From positions 1-50,825 of the forward strand of contig JAPUEM010000135.1 in NCBI GenBank assembly GCA_027492575.1: a stretch of 50,825 nt of DNA, given 5' to 3'. Position numbers and translations under genes: made by a program. Every line of letters begins with the position of its first letter. Position 1 is the stretch's first letter. The stretch comes from Propionicimonas sp. (GTDB taxonomy: Bacteria; Actinomycetota; Actinomycetes; Propionibacteriales; Propionibacteriaceae). This document shows, piece after piece, positions 48,068-50,825 of this stretch. The notes beneath the pieces are model-generated. The model saw nothing but the letters and a program-made list of their open reading frames with translations. It had not been told where the DNA came from and did no database searches.

Positions 48068-49171
48068 TCAGCTGGCAGCCGGCCCACCGCCGGCGAGCTC
48101 CTCGACCGGACGGAAGTCGTGGTCGTAGCCGAAGTAGCCCGGCCCGACCAGGGCGAGCCCCTCCGGTGTGCGCCACCGGGCATGGCAGGGGGCGCCGATG
48201 ACGGCCACGCGGAAGCCGTAGCGCAGTGACTCGGTCGTCACCGGCGTGCCGTCGGCCGCGTCGACGATGCAGATCAGGTCCGGCACCGACGCGACGACCT
48301 CGCCGTCCCTGCGCGCCACCAGGTGCTCGTTCTGGAACTCCAGCTGCAGCTGCGAGCCCTGCCATTCATCCAGGCCGAGCAGCGTCGCCGTCCCCCGCAT
48401 GAAGCCGCCCTCGGTCCGGCGGGTGACGTCGGTGATCTTCCCGCGGCACAATTCGACCCCCGACATCACCTGCCGGAGAGCCGCTGCCGGGTCACCGTGC
48501 TCGTCGCGGCATTCGCGCAACGCCCGGCCGATCTCGCGGGCAAGTCCCAGCGTGCCGGGGATGAGGCTCTGCCGCACCTGGGCGCCGGTCATCGGGTACA
48601 TCGCCATGGTGGCGCTGGCGCCCATCTCGACCGTCGCCGTCCTGGCCAGCCGCTCGGCCCAGGCGTTGGTGTGGGTCCGCAGGGTCACGACATTGCCCTT
48701 TTCGTCGGCCAGCGCCATGGGGGTGGTGGCTACCCGGTCGAGCGTCGGCAGCAGCATCTGGAGTTCGGGGAAGGCACGGCCCATGCCGTCCGCGTCGACC
48801 AGCGGCAATCCGTTGATCGCGGCGGCGGCGATCGGGATCATCGAGTTGATTCCCCCCACCTCCACGCCGGCGATGTGGGTGACCTTCCGGCCGACGGCGT
48901 GCTCGACGGCGGCGATCACCTCCCGGGTCTCGGATCCGGAGGGGAGCTTCTCGACGATGACGCTGGGCGCGCCCATCATGCCGACCAGCAGGACGAAGGC
49001 GTCGTCGGGCAGGTCCTGCGGCCCGACGACTTCGACCGGTCCGTTGAGCTCGATGGCGCGCTGGGCCAGCAGACGGCCCACGTACGGGTCACCGCCGCCG
49101 CCGGAGCCGAGCACGGCCGCGCCGCTGGCCAGGTCGACCAGGCCCGCCTCGTCGAGGAATGTGCTCGTCAT
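48068..49171 (-). CDS. DUF917 family protein (hydantoinase-associated)
   Basis: The 367-residue protein has the Gly-rich N-terminus AAVLGSGGGGDPYVGRLLAQRAI, GVEVGGINSMIPIAAAAINGLPLVDADGMGRAFPELQM (a conserved DUF917 block), and a C-terminal beta domain RTEGGFMRGTATLLG...NEHLVARRDGEVVASVPDLI. DUF917 proteins pair with HyuA-like ATPases and include thiohydantoin desulfurase relatives. It overlaps the HyuA gene by four bases (ATGA). Confidence 0.9.
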   Translation of the reverse strand: MTSTFLDEAGLVDLASGAAVLGSGGGGDPYVGRLLAQRAIELNGPVEVVGPQDLPDDAFVLLVGMMGAPSVIVEKLPSGSETREVIAAVEHAVGRKVTHIAGVEVGGINSMIPIAAAAINGLPLVDADGMGRAFPELQMLLPTLDRVATTPMALADEKGNVVTLRTHTNAWAERLARTATVEMGASATMAMYPMTGAQVRQSLIPGTLGLAREIGRALRECRDEHGDPAAALRQVMSGVELCRGKITDVTRRTEGGFMRGTATLLGLDEWQGSQLQLEFQNEHLVARRDGEVVASVPDLICIVDAADGTPVTTESLRYGFRVAVIGAPCHARWRTPEGLALVGPGYFGYDHDFRPVEELAGGGPAAS

Positions 49172-50745
49172 GCCCGGACCTCCCGGTTCGCGGCGCCGAG
49201 GGCCGCCAGGTCCCCCACCGCCTTGACTCTGAGTCGTATGGAACTGCCCGGCAAGTAGGCGATCGGCACCTCGTCAACGTCCACCACTTCGACCGATTCC
49301 TGCTGCGCCCCGGCGGCCACGGCCTGTTCGACCGCCTCCGCGCGGGCCCGCTCGAGCACCTCTTCCCGGCTGGTGCCGGCCAGCGAGTACACCCGGTCGA
49401 TCTCGCCGCCGACTTGGGCGCTGGCCGCACCGAAAGCGTTGGCGACCGCGGCGTGAGCCGGGCGGATCACCGTGTCGAAGCCGGGTAGTTCATCGGGGAT
49501 GAGCGCTGCCCCGCCGCCGACCAGCACCAGCGGCAGCGGCGCCGAGTCGGTCCGCATCCGGTCGGCCTCCTGCGAGATCCGGCGCGTGATAAGCCCCATG
49601 GCGTCGCGCACCAGTGCCTGGTCGAGGTGCGCCACCCTGCCCGGGTCGCCCAACTCGATCCGGCCGGCGGCCACCGCGATGTCGGTGACGGTGAGGCTGT
49701 CGCCCCCGTACACCAGCGCCCGCCTGGTGAGTTCGTGGCCGACGCTGTCCGGGCCGATCGTCAGCGAGCCGTCGGTGCGGACGATGCTGCCGCCGCCGAT
49801 CCCCACGGAGAGGACGTCGGGCATCCGGAAGTTGGTCCGGATCCCCTGCACCCGGAGTTCGATCGCGGCCGGCCGGGGGAAGCCGGCCTGGAGCACGCCG
49901 ATGTCGCTGGTGGTGCCGCCGACGTCGACGACCAGGCAGTCCCGCAGGCCGGAGAGGATGGCGGCGCCGCGCATCGAGTTGGTCGGGCCGGAGCCGAAGG
50001 TGTGCACGGGGTAGCGCATCGCGTAGTCGAGATCCATGACGGTGCCGTCGTTCTGGGTCACGTAGAGCGGAGCGGTGATCCCGACCGACGCCAGGGTGCG
50101 CCGGAATTCACCGAAGGCGACCTCGGCCAGCCCGCCGAGCATGGCGTTGATCACGGTCGCGTTCTCGCGTTCCAGCAGCCCGATCCGTCCGATCTGCGAG
50201 GACAGGGAGATCGCGACACCGCCGAGCCGGTCGCGAAGGTAGCCGGCGACGTACTCCTCGGCGTCGGCCGCGATCGGCGAAAAGACCGAGGCGATGGCGA
50301 GGTTCCGCAGGCCGGCCTGCCGGATCCGCGCGACGACCGCGTCGAGTTCCGAGGTTCGCAGATCGGCCAGGCTGGAGCCGTCGTACTCGTAGCCGCCGTG
50401 GATCTCGACCACGGTGTCGCCCACCGTCCGCCGCAGCTCCTCGGGCCAGTCGTACAGCGGCGGGATCGCCGCCCCCGACGGCAGGCCGACGCGGATCATT
50501 CCCACCGGCTCGAGCCCCTTCACCTGAACCAGGGCATTGACCAGCTGGGTGGTGCCGAGCATCACGGCTTCCAGGGCCGAGGGATCCGCGCCCGATTCGG
50601 CGACGAGACTGCGCAGCGCCTGGCCGATCCCGCTCTGCACATCGGGGGTCGTCGGCGCCTTCACCCAGGAGGCCACCCGCTCCCCTTCGAGCAGGACGGC
50701 GTCCGTATTCGTCCCGCCGACGTCGATCCCGATCCGAAGCCCCAT
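49168..50745 (-). CDS. Hydantoinase A/oxoprolinase family ATPase subunit
   Basis: The 525-residue protein has the ASKHA nucleotide-binding motifs RIGIDVGGTNTDAVLLEG (start), CLVVDVGGTTSDIGVLQ (middle) and LVLVGGGAALIPDELPGFD (end). Hydantoinase_A motifs include PVHTFGSGPTNSMRGAA and VLSVGIGGGSIVRTDGSLTIGPDS. It would couple ATP cleavage to ring opening of a hydantoin, thiohydantoin or oxoproline-like substrate with its DUF917 partner; no HyuB gene is seen here. The ATG at 50745 (GGAGG 4 bases upstream) shares a base with the upstream gene's stop; a GTG three bases earlier is the alternative. Confidence 0.92.
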   Translation of the reverse strand: MGLRIGIDVGGTNTDAVLLEGERVASWVKAPTTPDVQSGIGQALRSLVAESGADPSALEAVMLGTTQLVNALVQVKGLEPVGMIRVGLPSGAAIPPLYDWPEELRRTVGDTVVEIHGGYEYDGSSLADLRTSELDAVVARIRQAGLRNLAIASVFSPIAADAEEYVAGYLRDRLGGVAISLSSQIGRIGLLERENATVINAMLGGLAEVAFGEFRRTLASVGITAPLYVTQNDGTVMDLDYAMRYPVHTFGSGPTNSMRGAAILSGLRDCLVVDVGGTTSDIGVLQAGFPRPAAIELRVQGIRTNFRMPDVLSVGIGGGSIVRTDGSLTIGPDSVGHELTRRALVYGGDSLTVTDIAVAAGRIELGDPGRVAHLDQALVRDAMGLITRRISQEADRMRTDSAPLPLVLVGGGAALIPDELPGFDTVIRPAHAAVANAFGAASAQVGGEIDRVYSLAGTSREEVLERARAEAVEQAVAAGAQQESVEVVDVDEVPIAYLPGSSIRLRVKAVGDLAALGAANREVRA

Positions 50746-50825
50746 CACGCCTCCACCTTCGCCCGTTCCCGCTTGTCAAGCGCATACTGCGCGCGTGGCC
50801 AGTTCGGCGACCCCAGCAAGATTCG
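50745..50825 (-). CDS. C-terminal end of an upstream gene of the hydantoinase operon (partial)
   Basis: A frame entering from the right edge reads RILLGSPNWPRAQYALDKRE and six more residues to a TGA at 50747-50745 that shares its last base with the HyuA ATG (TGATG), the same coupling as elsewhere in this window. The charged, helical tail would suit the cytoplasmic end of a membrane transporter, but nothing is recognisable. Confidence 0.5.
   Translation of the reverse strand, partial: RILLGSPNWPRAQYALDKRERAKVEA

Noticed and set aside
1..50825. tRNA, rRNA, integrase, transposase and replication origin
   Set aside because: Looked for by motif on both strands; none was recognised, so the accessory character of 32.5-41.3 kb rests on relics and toxin-antitoxin genes alone.

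Overview
The window is about 50.8 kb of very GC-rich DNA (roughly 70% by eye). It has tightly packed operons, many 1- to 4-base gene overlaps (ATGA, GTGA, TGATG) and frequent GTG starts. DUF4129/DUF58/MoxR cassettes, a BTAD-type regulator, an ABC sugar importer without its own ATPase, and MNT/HEPN modules all fit an actinobacterium. A member of the Propionibacteriales is my guess, but no ribosomal or marker gene is present to settle it.

Layout. 1-3.7 kb: a copper locus (tail of an unknown gene, DUF5134-like membrane protein, YcnI, CopC-CopD fusion). 3.8-13.6 kb: a giant 2607-residue membrane-anchored or secreted protein with a von Willebrand D (GDPH) domain, and upstream of it a TPR/BTAD regulator of unusual domain order. 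13.8-18.5 kb: a 49-codon relic of an ATPase gene, then a Cu(I) P-type ATPase translationally coupled to a CopD-CtaG fusion. 18.9-22.9 kb: a five-gene overlapping DUF4129-MoxR-DUF58 operon. 22.9-24.6 kb: a ChoD-like GMC oxidoreductase behind a strong hairpin. 24.6-32.4 kb (minus strand): a complete alpha-glucoside locus in the order ROK regulator, two permeases, binding protein, GH15, GH31, with a readable promoter. 32.5-41.3 kb: an accessory region with relics, three toxin-antitoxin modules (ParE/RelE-like, MNT/HEPN, VapBC), a duplicated lipoprotein-like gene (one copy broken), DHFR-like, SDR, TetR, YchJ-like, NUDIX and HEAT-repeat genes. 41.4-46.9 kb: a five-gene oligopeptide-type ABC importer. 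47.2-50.8 kb: DUF1684, DUF917 and a HyuA-type hydantoinase/oxoprolinase subunit, plus the end of another gene.

Two observations stand out. First, the copper genes are peppered with several unrelated families of small palindromic elements inserted inside coding sequence with the reading frame kept. They include two 71-bp elements with identical 11-bp ends (ACAGATCTNCC) in two different proteins. Second, a lipoprotein-like gene plus a tandem 2 x 20-bp palindromic operator occurs twice, 4 kb apart. One copy precedes an MNT/HEPN toxin-antitoxin pair. The other has the operator but no toxin-antitoxin genes, and sequence found after the first pair reappears just beyond the second operator, so it looks like an emptied site.
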